Source: Artemia franciscana (lineage: Eukaryota > Arthropoda > Branchiopoda > Anostraca > Artemiidae). From it: a stretch of 64,000 bases of DNA. Positions 33,600-46,459 of the stretch are shown here, in pieces; the stretch's first letter is position 1; each line of letters begins with the position of its first letter. The stretch lies in contig NC_088871.1 of the NCBI RefSeq assembly GCF_032884065.1, forward strand, positions 50,860,162 to 50,924,161, read 5' to 3'. Under the pieces are notes generated by a model. That model was given only the letters and a program-made list of their open reading frames with translations. It was not told where the DNA came from and ran no database searches. A program made the position numbers and the translations under genes.

Positions 33600-36300
33600 T
33601 AACATTGAACTCAATTCAGGGGAACAAGGGTATTTAAACCTTTCAAAGATTTCGATAAGTAACTTTTTCCTTATTACTATTCATAAAGATATTTTTTATA
33701 TTTTCAGAAAAAAGAACAAAAAACCCCAACCCTAGAATTTGAAAAGCACATTTTGCCTCCCACCAAATTTCTATGAATTTACTCCACTCAATTCCACTAA
33801 AACTCCTTGAATCGAATGACCATTTCATTGCTGCTGAATTTTCGGACCAAATCTGTATAAAAGTTTACCAGCAAATTAATTACTGCTCTTTGGAATCAGA
33901 GAATAAGTTCATAAATGCTTGCAAAAGGCTAGCGAGTTTTGTCAAGAGAGTTTCAAAGCACCCAAACGCTCGAGTTTTGATCGCAGGAGACTTCAATTGT
34001 GACTTAAGATAGTTCATCGCAAATAAAAACACAACTCCTTCTGAATTCCCTCCTCCCTTCCTACTCAGTTATTGCCAAAACAGAAACTTTAACGTTTATA
34101 GGTGTCCTGTCAGCAACTTCTAACCTTGATCATTTTATTGCATCTTTCCCCTGTGAAACTGTCGAGGTAATTAGAGACGGCTTTTATTCGGTTCACCTTC
34201 GGATAAAGTTGAAAATAAATGCTTCGTTTAATGCCTCTAAACAGCCAGATAAAAAGTGGCTTTATATAAAAGACTGGAAAAAAGTTAACCGCGAGAGGTT
34301 TCATTTGAATGCGACAGAATATTAAATAAAAAAAAGTGTCTTTTCATTTGTTGTGCACACGGTGGGGCCTTAGTGAAAAAGAAATAGCCCTTGGACTTAC
34401 CACCTATCTTGCAGAAATTAACCATGCATTAAAGTGTGCTGAAGCTTCAGCTTTCCCGTGCAAGCGTGTTAGGAAAGGCTCTCAATTTCAGGGTTGGTCA
34501 AAAACCCTTCCCTTATGTCCACGTGCGAAAATTCTAAAATTTGGCTGAATATTTGGATGGATTGTGGCAGGCCGAAGTCTGGGACTGCTAATGGTTTGCG
34601 GCTACGTTCTAAATATTTTTTGCTAAAGTGTTAAGAAAACATAAGGCGGATCTTAATGAGAAATACGCATATAAAATTGCAAAAAACCCTTCAAAGCTCT
34701 GGAAAAAATTTGAACGCCCTTGTGAATACATTTGTGCCAATAATATTCCTGAGCCTGAGTGGATAAACTATTATAAGCATGAGTTTTTTTTTCTCCCGAT
34801 CCTGCCCTTGAATCAAAATTTGAAAAAGAATCAAGTACTTGAAAAAACGCGACAAAACTTTATAATTAAAACGCGACATTTATAATTAAGCCAAGTGATG
34901 TATTGTTTTATTGTAAAAAGCTGAAGAAAAGAAACTCCGCAGGAGTTGATAGAATTACTGCCAGACATTTTGATTATGCAAGTCCTTTTCTTTTTACCAT
35001 TTATCTCTACTTTTTCAAATGTATATTGAAAATGAAGCTGTTCCTTATCAATTTTTAGTTGGTCAAATAACCCCTCTCCCAAAAAACAGCAAAAAGGACC
35101 TTACAGCATGTAATTCGTTCTGAAAATAACAGTTTCTCGTACTATTTTTAAATTATTTGAGCCGGTAATTTTGGATGAAATTGTTTCTAAATGTTATGTC
35201 CAACCCCATCAGTTTGGTTACCAACAAGGTATTAGCCGGGACCATGCCCTTTTTGCTTTAATGAATGTTCTTGCTGATGAAGAAAGAAGTAGATCCTAAA
35301 TTATCCTTTGTGCTTTAGATATTGCTTGAGCTTTTGACTCTGGCATTTTTTCCCAAGTTTTACTTGAAGCGTATAAAAGAGGGGTAAATATTTGTATATT
35401 AAAATGCCTTCTGTACAAGTACCATCACCTTAAGTTAAAGGGGGGATCTTCTCTTTCTGATATTTTGAAAGAGTCCGTCAAGGTGGCCTTACCTCATCTT
35501 CTTTATTTAATAACTCTGTTTTACATGCCTAGAATTCTGTTAATTTTAGTTATATTTACCGTGGATTTAATTTGTCATTAATGACATTTGCAGATGACGT
35601 TTTGAACTTAAGTCGTACTTTTAGTGGACGTGAAAACACATTTCATCAGCTTTATAATGAATATAAGGATATTGGATTTTCTTTCAACATAGAAAAAACT
35701 GCCATTGTAGCTTTCAATTTTAAAGAGACAAATGGCCCCCACTTTTTTATCTTAAGCTAATGCTCAAGTCCCTTTTCTCAAAAATTAGTTTACCTTGGAA
35801 AAAATACGAAAGAAACAGTGAAACTATCCCTTGAAAATTTGAAGAAAAAACAGAGAATTGCTTATGCTTCAATTGTATATTATATTAGAACATAGTTAAA
35901 TTAAATCTCGCAAAGATTTATAATAGCCAAATTGTACCTTTCTCCTTTCTCTTTGTCCAGTTTGGCAGTGTGTAAGTGAACCTCAGAAACTATCTGTTTG
36001 TAGAATATTTTTTCGCTATGTTAAGTTCTTTTTCAGTTACCCTCCTTGGACTAGAAATAGTTACTTAATGAATAAAATCCGTCTAGTTTCGCCTATATTT
36101 GTTATTGATAAAAGACTGCCTTGTATTCGTTCTTCTATGTTGATAGTCTCTCATCCTTGGTCTGCGCTATTTATCTGATTGTCTCTTGGTGTTGATTTGT
36201 TTTGTATTCATTTATATTTTTTTTTATTACTCCATCTTAAGGGCGTTTCACCCTCTTTTTGTAAAAGGTGAGTTGTAAATAAACTAAATTGAATTGAAAA
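33600..36300 (+). mobile_element. LINE copy in an intron, opposite strand to the host gene
   Basis: Endonuclease block IAGDFNCDL (about 33983-34009), later linker blocks (NPSKLWKKFER, RNSAGVDRITARHF) and an RT active-site block MTFADDVLNLSRTF at 35580-35622. Then come PPWTRN near 36048 and a tail ending in TTGAATTGAAAAATAAA at 36289-36305. Many stops and frameshifts interrupt it. The start is uncertain: I place it before the first endonuclease block. Its 3' end abuts the donor site of the 36313-36694 exon. Confidence 0.75.
33773..35757 (+). pseudogene. decayed LINE endonuclease/reverse transcriptase
   Basis: The frame is split into at least six pieces. G-D-F-N of the endonuclease and F-A-D-D of the RT are both intact as motifs, but stops between them rule out a working protein. 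The C-terminal PPWTRN-containing region matches that of the fragment at 39640-39830, so the two belong to the same or closely related families. Confidence 0.75.
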
Positions 36301-36310
36301 ATAAAGAATC

Positions 36311-36312
36311 AC
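36311..36312 (-). other. splice donor of the zinc-finger exon, with a LINE 3' end just inside the intron
   Basis: The intron starts GTGATTCTTTATTTTTCAAT on the minus strand. The part after the first few bases is the reverse complement of the LINE's 3' tail, so the LINE inserted within about 10 bp of the donor. Confidence 0.6.
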
Positions 36313-36694
36313 CTGATTTACTGCTTGACTTTGTCCAACTGTTGATAACAGTTGCAAATCTGAACTGGCTGGCTGCTTCTCTTTGATAACTTTTTTTAAT
36401 GCATCAATTTCTGCTTTAAGTAAGTCCAATTCAGATTGCATCCTGGACATTTTTTCTTCCTGTTCTTCATTTTTTTCTTTATTTTCTTTTTGAACTATTG
36501 CCAATTCAATCTTCAGACTTTGTATACAGTTATGATTGCCATGTTCTTCAAAGAGTATTGTCATTCCACATCCAGATTGGCAAGTAACAGGTCTTTTAGG
36601 GTTAAAATTGCATTCAAGAAGATGTGCATCAAATCTTTCCAATGTCAATGAGGCAGGACATCCATGTGGCTGGTTGCTACAGCTCAAGGTTAAT
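36313..36694 (-). CDS. RNF41/NRDP1-like, exon with second zinc-binding region and coiled coil
   Basis: The acceptor (TTTACGTAG) leaves one base that completes the split codon from the RING exon, giving L-S-R-L as at the same place in RNF41 (L-S-K-L). Then come C-x6-C, E-C-N-F-NPKRPVTC and C-G-M...H-x-x-H/N-C, the conserved TRAF-type zinc region: the NPKRPVTC string is characteristic. A Glu/Lys-rich coiled coil with heptads (MSRMQSELDLLKAEIDALKK) follows. The donor is CAG-GTGATT in phase 0. Coiled coils of this family mediate oligomerisation. Confidence 0.8.
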
Positions 36695-37219
36695 CTACGT
36701 AAAAAGAAATATATGGTAAAAATATGAATGTTATTACGCAGGATAGCCAAGTTTAACTAGCTTAGAGCAATAATAACATTTTCTAACTTTGAGAGCCATC
36801 TATGACTGTTCAGCAGTAGCTCCAATCAGTGAAGCGTAAACTACATTCCAAAGTAACCAAAAATCCGAAATTGTATTTTGAAAATAACTGTCAAATGAGA
36901 TTTTTTTTTTTCAGTTATAAAGGACTGAAAAGTAAGTTATAAAGGAATGCATGTTCACTCAAACAGTAAAAGTTCATTGCAGAAACAAATTTTCACAAAT
37001 TCTTGAAAGAGCTCAAATCCCTTCAAACTAATGGCAGATCAAAATCAAAAGAACACTATTGGAATCTCCAATGTCAAAAACCCTAACTCTGAGTTTTTGG
37101 GCCTGAATGGAGTAAAAACAGAAAAATCTTCTTTTTTTTGCAGTGAGGTATTCGTTTTTTCGACTTTTCTTTCCACCAGGGCAAGCACGCTACCACAATC
37201 TCATAAGGAGATGTTGAAT
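36695..37219. other. intron of the RNF41-like gene
   Basis: No feature recognised apart from the acceptor's pyrimidine tract at the left edge. Confidence 0.5.
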
Positions 37220-38925
37220 CAAACAGTTCATGGTAACGAACTGTAGTAAGGAGCGACCCAGCTCAATAGTAACCAAAACTCTAAAAAATGGAATTTTGAT
37301 ACCAATACCTACATCAAAAGAATTGAATTTTAATACTGATTTTAAATATATAAGTTTCATCAAGTTTAGTCTTACCCATCAGAAGTTACGAGCCTGAGAA
37401 AATTTGCGTTATTTTAGAAAATAGGGGGAAACGCCCCCTAGAAGTCACAGAATCTTGACGAAAATCACACCATCAGATTCAGCGTATCAGAGAACCCTAC
37501 TGTAGAAGTTTCAAGCTCCTATCTACATAAATGTGGAATTTTGTATTTTTTGACAGAAGGCAGATCACGGATGCGTGTTTATTTGTTTTTTTGTTTTTTT
37601 TTGTTTTTTTTCCCAGGGGTGATCTTATCGACCCAGTTGTCCTAGAATGTTGCAAGAGGGCTCATTCTAACGGAAATGAAAAGTTCTAGTGCCCTTTTTA
37701 AGTGACCAAAAAAATTGGAGGGCACCTAGGCCCCCTCCCACGCTAATTATTTTACCAAAGTCAACGGATCAAAATTCTGAGATTGCCATTTTATTCAACG
37801 TAGTCGGAAAACCTTGTAACTATGTCTTTGGGGACGACTTACTCCCCCACAGTCCCCGTGGGAGGGGCAACAAGTTACAAACTTTGACCTGTGCTTACAT
37901 ATAGTAATGGTTATTGGGAAGTGTACAGGTGTTTTCAGGAGGATTTTTTTTTGGTTTGAGTGAGGGGTTGAGAAGAGGGGGATATGCTGGGGGAACTTTC
38001 CATTGATAATTTGTCATGGGGGAAGAAAATCTCCATGTAGGGAGCGCAGGATTTACTAGCACTATTTAAAAAAAAACAATGAAAAAATAAATATGAAAAG
38101 GCTCTTTCAGCTGGAAGTAAGGAACAGCATTAAAACTTAAAACGAACAGAAATTATTACCCATATGAGGGGCTCACCTCCTCCTAATACCTCACTCTTTA
38201 CGCTAAAGCATTTTTAGTAATTTCAACTATTTATTCTACGGCTTTTGTGATTCTGGGGTCATTCTTAATGAATTGGGACAAAATTTAAGCTTTAGTGTAA
38301 AGAGCGAGGATCTGACAAGGGGGCGAACCCCCTCATATATGTAATGAAAATATGAGAATACAAAAGTTCTTTACGTAAGCTAATTTATAAGTTACGTAAA
38401 TCTTTTACTAATAAAAATATTCGTAAAAAATTAAAAGTTCTAGTTGCCTTTTTAATTAAGCAAAAAATTGGAGGGCAACTAGGCTTTCTCCCCCACTCTT
38501 TTTTCTCAAAATCATTCGATCAAAATTATGAGAAAGCCATTTAGCCAAAAAAAATACAAATTTCGTTTTAATTATTCCTCTGCGGAGAGCTAAAATCAAA
38601 ACATGCATTGATTCAAAAACGTTCAGAAATTAAATAAAAAAAACAAGTTTTTTTAACTGAAAGTAAGGAGCGCCATAAAAACTTAAAACGAACAGAAATT
38701 ACTTCGTATATGAAAGAGGCTGCTTCCTCATCAACGCCCCACTCTTTACGCTAAAGTTTTTTACTGTTTTAAAAAGAAGAATTGAGAGAAAGAGTCAAAC
38801 TTTAGCGTAAAGAGCGGGGCGTTGATGAGGAAGCAGCCTCTTTCATATACGAAGTAATTTCTGTTCGTTTTAAGTTTTAATATCGCTCCTTACTTTCAGT
38901 TAAAAAAACTTGTTTTTTTATTTAA
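37220..38925 (+). mobile_element. foldback/MITE-like repeat element, copy C
   Basis: It is full length and highly similar to copy A (2020-3745): same TCAAACAG start, terminal palindrome, inner inverted repeat (about 38150-38345) and large hairpin (about 38633-38918). It lies in the intron between the RING and zinc-finger exons of the RNF41-like gene. No protein is encoded. Confidence 0.85.
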
Positions 38926-39546
38926 TGGCTCACTTAAAGCCATTCATCATATCTGCGTGTTTTTTGTAAGTTCTTCTTGATAATACCATTGCAAAGCACC
39001 ATACAGGTTACTAAAAACCAACGTTTTGGTTCCATTTCTGGAGTTGAAAGGCTAGGAAGAGCAACAAGGGTACCATAATAAAAACTAAGACTCAAAACAC
39101 ATTGTCCGTAATTCTACAATACCCCTCTTATAAACAACTCCTATAAACCCCCTTATTAGGCCAAAAACTACAAAAAAATTTCAAGAAAACTGCCAAATGA
39201 AATACCAAAATTCAATCCAGAAGACTTGCAATATTGAATTTTTTTGCTTTTTTTTCTACAGCAGCCTGTAAATTACAGCATGTAAAGGACAAACTACAGT
39301 CTCTTGTTGATGATTTAACGTGTATACTAATATTAATCAACATCAATAAATGTTCAGGGATGGCAAGAGACTGCAAATTTGTCTTATCTTTTTGAAAGCT
39401 ACGTTGAGGCTTTTCTGCTGCTAAGAAAAAATTATGCTTTTTTCCCATTTAAAGAAAGCCCCAATTTCACAATTAAAGCTTGGACACACAATTATCATCT
39501 GGATTTAAAATCATATATTCATTGTTTATCTATATACACAAACACA
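38926..39546. other. intron, no recognised feature
   Basis: Nothing supported. The minus-strand frame at 39212-39448 is not bordered by splice sites and is not protein-like. Confidence 0.45.
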
Positions 39547-39548
39547 TA

Positions 39549-40690
<1,142 letters not shown>

Positions 40691-40693
40691 ATT

Positions 40694-41785
<1,092 letters not shown>

Positions 41786-42015
41786 ACGGCATTAGACTTT
41801 ACAGTCCCTACTGGCGGTACTTATCTCTGTTTCTTGGCCCTTCAGCCATAAAGCGCTATGGGGGGTTGGGGGCCAACCATCCTGTGCTTTCGCATATCCT
41901 TCCCCAGATTTCTCCAGGAGCCCATTTAGAGCTGGGTTGACTCTGGCTGAGCTTACAGAGTCACGCCACTGAACCCATCCCAAACGAAATAATTGGGTAC
42001 ACCAGGGTATTTCTG
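41786..42015. repeat. GC-richer block, possible SINE-like element
   Basis: This block stands out from its AT-rich intron by composition. It carries internal complementarity (CAGAGTCACGCCACTG and GACTCTGGCTGAG; GAGCTGGGTTGACTC). The style is that of a retroposed short element, but I do not recognise A or B boxes and see no second copy here. Confidence 0.3.
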
Positions 42016-42494
42016 TAATACCCCCAAATAGAAATCCGTTTCAACTCAAAATGCCTGAGTATGGGTTGTTTCAGACCTTGTTAAAGTGGCTGATGTCCAT
42101 TCTATTGATTTACTGAATATAATCAGTATCACAAGAAAATAGGGTGGTCTAAGTTTCCTATTATATTTCTTACTGTGTATGAACAATGTATTTGCACAAA
42201 ACTTTCTAAAGCACATTTTCGAAACAATTTATAAACAGAAAAAGCCTATTTTCACAGGAATACATTCAATCTTTTGCAAAACAAGCTGATATACAGAAAT
42301 CAGCATGAAAAACTGATTGAGAAGTACTATTCATTTACATTTTTTGAAGTATGGTTGCAAGGACAAAAGAATAAACTTTATTTAAACATTGATAAAAATA
42401 AATAAACCTTAATACACTAAATAAAGGTAAAAATAAACTTCACAAAACTCATCTAGCCTTTGTATATATCTGCAATATATAGAATTAAATAAAT

Positions 42495-42496
42495 AC
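42495..42496 (-). other. splice donor of the RING exon
   Basis: The minus strand reads TCTAG-GTATTT, phase 2. The codon is completed by the exon starting at 36694, so this intron is about 5.8 kb. Confidence 0.7.
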
Positions 42497-42639
42497 CTAG
42501 ACAGAAAATTTCTCAAGATCCTTGGAGCAGGCTTCAGAGCATCAATAGTTAAATTGGTTCTGTCTATAGGACAAGTCTGGTTTGAGGTTAACCACTCAGT
42601 AATGCAAGTATTACAAAACACATGTTCACATATTGGAGC
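42497..42639 (-). CDS. RNF41/NRDP1-like E3 ubiquitin ligase, RING-finger exon
   Basis: The exon encodes APICEHVFCNTCITEWL, then a TCPIDR block and PAPRILRNFLS. This is the second half of a C3HC4 RING (C-x-H-x-x-C-x-x-C ... C-P-x-D) followed by the R-I-L/M-R-N stretch seen in RNF41. The acceptor reads TTATATTCAAG and the exon starts in phase 0 at the equivalent of human residue about 31. The RING binds two zinc ions and the ubiquitin-conjugating enzyme. The first zinc-ligand pair (C-P-I-C) must be encoded by an upstream exon that I could not find between here and 47.8 kb. Confidence 0.8.
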
Positions 42640-43289
42640 CTTGAATATAAATATATTAATTATAAAGAGGCTTATGAAAAACATTAAGAATTCATGCAAA
42701 GTTAATGAAATCTCCCAGTAACAAAACAAAAAATATAGATAAGTACACCCCGAAATGCATTGAGGTATATTAGTCTGGTGAAACTCCAATTTGTTTTTGT
42801 GACCAACACAGTAAATAAAAAAACATGATAAATTGACTATCAAATTTTTGATAGGATGTTGCAGCAATGGGATCAGTGTGACCCATTTCATATGTAGGTG
42901 GATATGAGTTTAACTTCGACCAATTGCCCATTTCTTATTTTAAGTTTCAATACTTGCCAAGAAAGCAGTAATTATCCAAAGAATCCTTCCCACATTCAAG
43001 CAAAAAGTTGGGATAAAAAAACTTGTCTTTTTTTTATCTGCTGTTGTTGACAAGCTTCAACCTCTAAGAGTTGATTCTTGTGTACTTAATTTTTGTCATG
43101 TAAACTGCAAATTTTTATGAAGAATATTTAACTTAGCGATCGGACAATGATAAAAATTTTCTTGATTCTGGATATTTTCTCTGAACAGAGGAGCAAAAGG
43201 TCAATTTGCCCTCTCCCAGTTCAAATCCCTTTTGATTTTTTTTTTTTTTTTTGTTATTAACAGGCATTTGAACCAGTAAAAAAAATTAT
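42640..43289. other. intron of the RNF41-like gene
   Basis: Nothing recognised. The long minus-strand frame running through the RING exon into this region is intron read-through. Confidence 0.5.
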
Positions 43290-43634
43290 TTAGGGAAGAC
43301 TGAAATATAAGCACATTAGAAGATAAGAGGAGAATAGAAGAGAACCTCTAAAATTTCATTGAATTTTGTTCACACCATCATCTAAAATTCTTAAATCATA
43401 AGCATAATCTAAGTCCACAAAGTTTTCCTCCCAGTTCAATTCTGTTCTCCCAATGCTTATCCTGTGCTCCTTAAGACAAAATCCATCAAAGTGACCTATA
43501 TAAAGGGGGATAGAACACAACCTGGCTTAACTCCTGATTTAATACAAAATCAGCAACTAACCTCATTTCCTACCTTTACTATAACAGGACTATTTTCATA
43601 CACATCACTAATCACTTTAATGTATATATATATA
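43290..43634 (-). pseudogene. LINE reverse transcriptase, downstream half (split by a Helitron)
   Basis: On the minus strand it reads YIKVISDVYENSPVIVKVGN, then GVKPGCVLSPF (RT thumb/palm entry), MDFVLRSTG, and L-D-Y-A-Y-D-L where the catalytic Y/F-A-D-D is expected (one Asp changed to Tyr). It has stops. The upstream half lies at 46458-47100, and the Helitron 43635-46388 sits exactly between. Confidence 0.8.
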
Positions 43635-43685
43635 TCTATATATATAAAAATAAGTTGTCTGTGTGTGGATCTGTGGATGGATCAG

Positions 43686-43850
43686 GTGACGTCATGTTTC
43701 GGCTGACGTCATGAAATTAGTTGCCATCATTTTTGCTTTGAAGATGACGTCATTCAAGTTATATAAGACATATGTTCGCCGTCATGTTTCGGCTGACGTC
43801 ATGAAATTAGTTGCCATCATTTTTGCTTTGAAGGCGTGACGTCATTCAAG
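43686..43850 (+). promoter_or_regulatory. duplicated CRE-like (TGACGTCA) block upstream of a Helitron ORF
   Basis: TGACGTCA occurs at about 43687, 43704, 43745, 43795 and 43838. A segment of about 98 bp (from TCATGTTTCGGC) is present twice in tandem, at 43693 and 43791. Equivalent single blocks lie before the ORFs at 12444 and 25561. Confidence 0.55.
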
Positions 43851-43900
43851 TCATATAAGACGTATGTTCGCGTAGAATTCTATTAATGCTTAAGTTTATA

Positions 43901-44344
43901 ATGACTGATGAAGATGCTCAAAGAGTCTATGCCAAAAAACTTGCTGCTGATAGAGAAAGTCAGAAAAGAAAGCGTGCCGAGGAACTACCAGAGCAACGCG
44001 AAAGCAGACTTGCTGCTAAAAGAGAAAGTGAAAAAAGAAGGCGTGCCGAGGAACTACTAGAGCAACGCAGAAGCAGACTTGCTGCTAAAAGAGAAAGTGA
44101 AAAAAGAAGGCGTGCCGAGGAATCAAAAGACCAGCAGGGAAACAGGCTTGAGGCTGATAGAGAAAGAAAGAACAGAAAGCATGCCGAGGAACTACCAGAG
44201 CAACGCAGAAGCAGACTTGCTGCTAAAAGAGAAAGTGAAAAAAGAAGGCGTGCCGAGGAACTACTAGAGCAACGCAGAAGCAGACTTGCTGCTAAAAGAG
44301 AAAGTGAAAAAAGAAGGCGTGCCGAGGAATCAAAAGACCAGTAG
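43901..44344 (+). CDS. Helitron N-terminal ORF with 23-residue repeats
   Basis: Starting at ATG 43901, the protein consists of tandem 23-codon units of the type RAEELLEQRRSRLAAKRESEKRR, about six copies, predicted as a continuous charged helix or coiled coil. TAG at 44342 replaces a Gln codon found at this place in the sister ORFs. Beyond it the same frame stays open to about 44512 (YRLAFRYNPVDDYSL). The ORFs at 12444 and 25561 have one unit only, so the array has expanded here. Function unknown. Confidence 0.65.
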   Translation: MTDEDAQRVYAKKLAADRESQKRKRAEELPEQRESRLAAKRESEKRRRAEELLEQRRSRLAAKRESEKRRRAEESKDQQGNRLEADRERKNRKHAEELPEQRRSRLAAKRESEKRRRAEELLEQRRSRLAAKRESEKRRRAEESKDQ

Positions 44345-44484
44345 GGAAACAGGCTTGCTGCTGATAGAGAAAGTAAGAAAAGAAAGCGTGCCGAGGAATC
44401 AGAGCAATCTGAAAGTTATCGCCTGGCATTCAGGTACAACCCAGTCGATGATTATAGCTTGGTAGATGTGTTCAAATCGGACCA

Positions 44485-45770
44485 ATGTCTAAAATTTGTC
44501 CCTATTGCAAGGCCTTGAAATTCAATGGTGAAACAATGGGAATGTGTTGCGCCTCAGGAAAAGTTAAACTTCCTCTATTGGCTGCACCACCAGAGCCATT
44601 GAAGACTTTCCTTACTGGAACTACGTCAGAATCTAAGCGTTTTTTGTCAAAAATCAGACAATACAACTCATGTTTCCAAATGACGTCGTTTGGAGCCCAA
44701 ATCGAAAATCCAGATCAATTTATGTCTACTTTCAAAGTAAAAGGGCAAATTTATCATAAAGCAGGGTCCCTTCTACCATTCTCAGGCGAGAATCATAAAT
44801 TTTTACAATTGTACTTCATCAGTGATAGAAATTCTGAATTGAATGCACGTTGCGAAATTTCTCCCAACGTTGAAAGGACAATCGTTTCCCAATTGCAACA
44901 TCTTTTCCACGAAAATAATAAGTTAGTGCGTCTGTTCAAAACAGCCATCGATTTGATGCCTACTGATACTCATAAAATTGTTATTTCCGCTGACAAAACG
45001 CCTCCTGGCCAACATGTGCGTAGATACAATGCTCCGACTATCGACGAAGTGGCAATCTTTATGGTCGGTGATCAGTTTTTACCTCGAGATATTATTCTGC
45101 ATAAGCGAAACGCTCAGTTGTTAAGAATTGCTGAAACTCATCGATGCTACGATGCCCTACAATATCCTATCATTTTTTGGGATGGAGCCGACGGCTATCA
45201 CTTTAATATTAAATTGATGAATCCAGCCACTAACAAAGAAATTAATAAGAAATGCAGTGCAATGCATTATTATTCCTATAGACTAATGATTCGGCAGGAT
45301 GAAGAAAATTATATTTTAAAATGCCGTGAATTGTTTCACCAATTTATGGTTGATATGTATGCTAAAATTGAATCAGAACGTTTGCTATATATCCGCCTGA
45401 ATCAGACCAAGCTCCGCTCTGAACAATACATTCATTTGCGAGATGCAGTTATAAATGACGGTAATACCACAAACGTTGGAAGATTAACAATTTTACCTTC
45501 GTCATATGTTGGCAGTCCCCGTCATATGCATGAATATGCTCAAGATGCTATTGCGTATGTTCGTCTCTATGGTCGTCCAGATTTATTTAGTACATTTACA
45601 TGTAATCAATCTTGGGACGAGATACTGCAGCTTTTACTTCAAGGACAATCGGCGGTTCATAGGCATGACATTACGGCACGTGTCTTCCGGCAAAAGTTGA
45701 AATCACTGATAAACTACCTTGTAAAACATGAAGTGTTTGGGTCAGTGCGATGCTGGATGTACTCAGTGGA
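44485..45770 (+). pseudogene. Helitron Rep protein, N-terminal half (truncated before the HUH motif)
   Basis: The frame begins at SKICPYCKALKF, a Cys-type zinc element (C-x2-C...C-C), and runs through blocks found in Helitron-like N domains: RRYNAPTIDEVA, QYPIIFWDGADGYH, SAMHYYSYRLMIR, LPSSYVGSPRHM, LYGRPDLFSTFTCN and HDITARVFRQKL. It ends at CWMYSVEW, just before the place where H-A-H (HUH) should follow. There a deletion joins it, out of frame, to the helicase end. A one-base shift near 44470 separates it from the repeat ORF. Confidence 0.85.
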
Positions 45771-46048
45771 ATGGCAATCTTATTCCTCGCATTCCCATGA
45801 TTCCAACGGATCTGCTTTTTCAATTTAAAAGATTGCAATTCCCAATTCGATTAGCATTTGCAACCACCATCAACAAAGCTCAAGGGCAATCACTAGAAAA
45901 ATGCGGTATAGATCTTAATACAGATTGCTTTACCAATGTACAATTGTATGTTGCATCTTTGAGGGTCGGTAAACCTGACAATCTATTTATACGCACAGAC
46001 AATGGGACAGCGAAGACTGTTGTATATTCACAAGTTTTACGTAGTTAA
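45771..46048 (+). pseudogene. Helitron helicase C-terminal block
   Basis: It encodes IPRIPMIPTD, then FPIRLAFATTINKAQGQSLE, then GIDLNTDC and VGKPDNLFIRTDNGTAKTV, ending at a stop (46046). INKAQGQ is the last helicase motif (VI) of Pif1-type Helitron helicases. All earlier helicase motifs are gone because of the deletion at about 45770. Confidence 0.85.
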
Positions 46049-46075
46049 TTTGTATTGTATCTATCTATCTATCTA

Positions 46076-46387
46076 TCTATATAAAAACGAGTTGTGTGTA
46101 TGCATGTTTGTTTGTTTGTAAAAAGAGCGTTTGCATATGACGTCATTATTAGTACATACGGCTTTGTATATGGACAGACAATGGGAAAGCCAAGAATGTT
46201 GTATATTCGCAATTTTTACGTAGTTTGAAACACATATATAAATCTATCTATATTCACAGGTGGGACACAGGGACACAACTACAATGGCGCGTAACTAATA
46301 TGGCGCGTAACTAATATGGCATGTAACGACTTACGCGCGCAGGGGGGCTTGGGGGGGGGGGCGCGCGAAGCGCCACCCCAACAGCTA

Positions 46388-46388
<1 letters not shown>
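46076..46388 (+). mobile_element. possible nested short Helitron sharing the outer 3' end
   Basis: After the helicase stop there is (ATCT)n, then TCTATATAAAAACGAGTTGT and TGCATGTTTGTTTG, a second Helitron-type left end. The following segment to the hairpin matches 14511-15005. Either a 313-bp non-autonomous Helitron inserted at the end of the larger one, or this is a replacement of the original 3' part. Confidence 0.6.

Positions 46389-46457
<69 letters not shown>
46389..46457. repeat. (AT)n microsatellite at a Helitron 3' junction
   Basis: About 34 AT units between the Helitron CTAG and the LINE coding sequence. Comparison with the expected LINE reading frame indicates that it expanded after insertion. 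Confidence 0.95.

Positions 46458-46459
<2 letters not shown>

Larger units (their letters stand above)
43635..46388 (+). mobile_element. Helitron, deletion derivative inserted in a LINE
   Basis: The 5' end TCTATATATATAAAA and the 3' hairpin plus CAGCTAG are intact. The LINE reading frame on both sides allows the empty site to be inferred: a TATA-type stretch, insertion between A and T. It contains a duplicated promoter-like block, a repeat-rich charged ORF, the N-terminal half of the Rep protein and the last helicase block. The HUH/two-tyrosine nuclease and most of the helicase are missing. A second short Helitron may be nested at its right end (46076). Confidence 0.9.

Noticed and set aside
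42640..42891. N-terminal extension of the RING exon frame
   Set aside because: It reads through a good 3' splice site into hydrophobic intron sequence and lacks the first RING cysteine pair.
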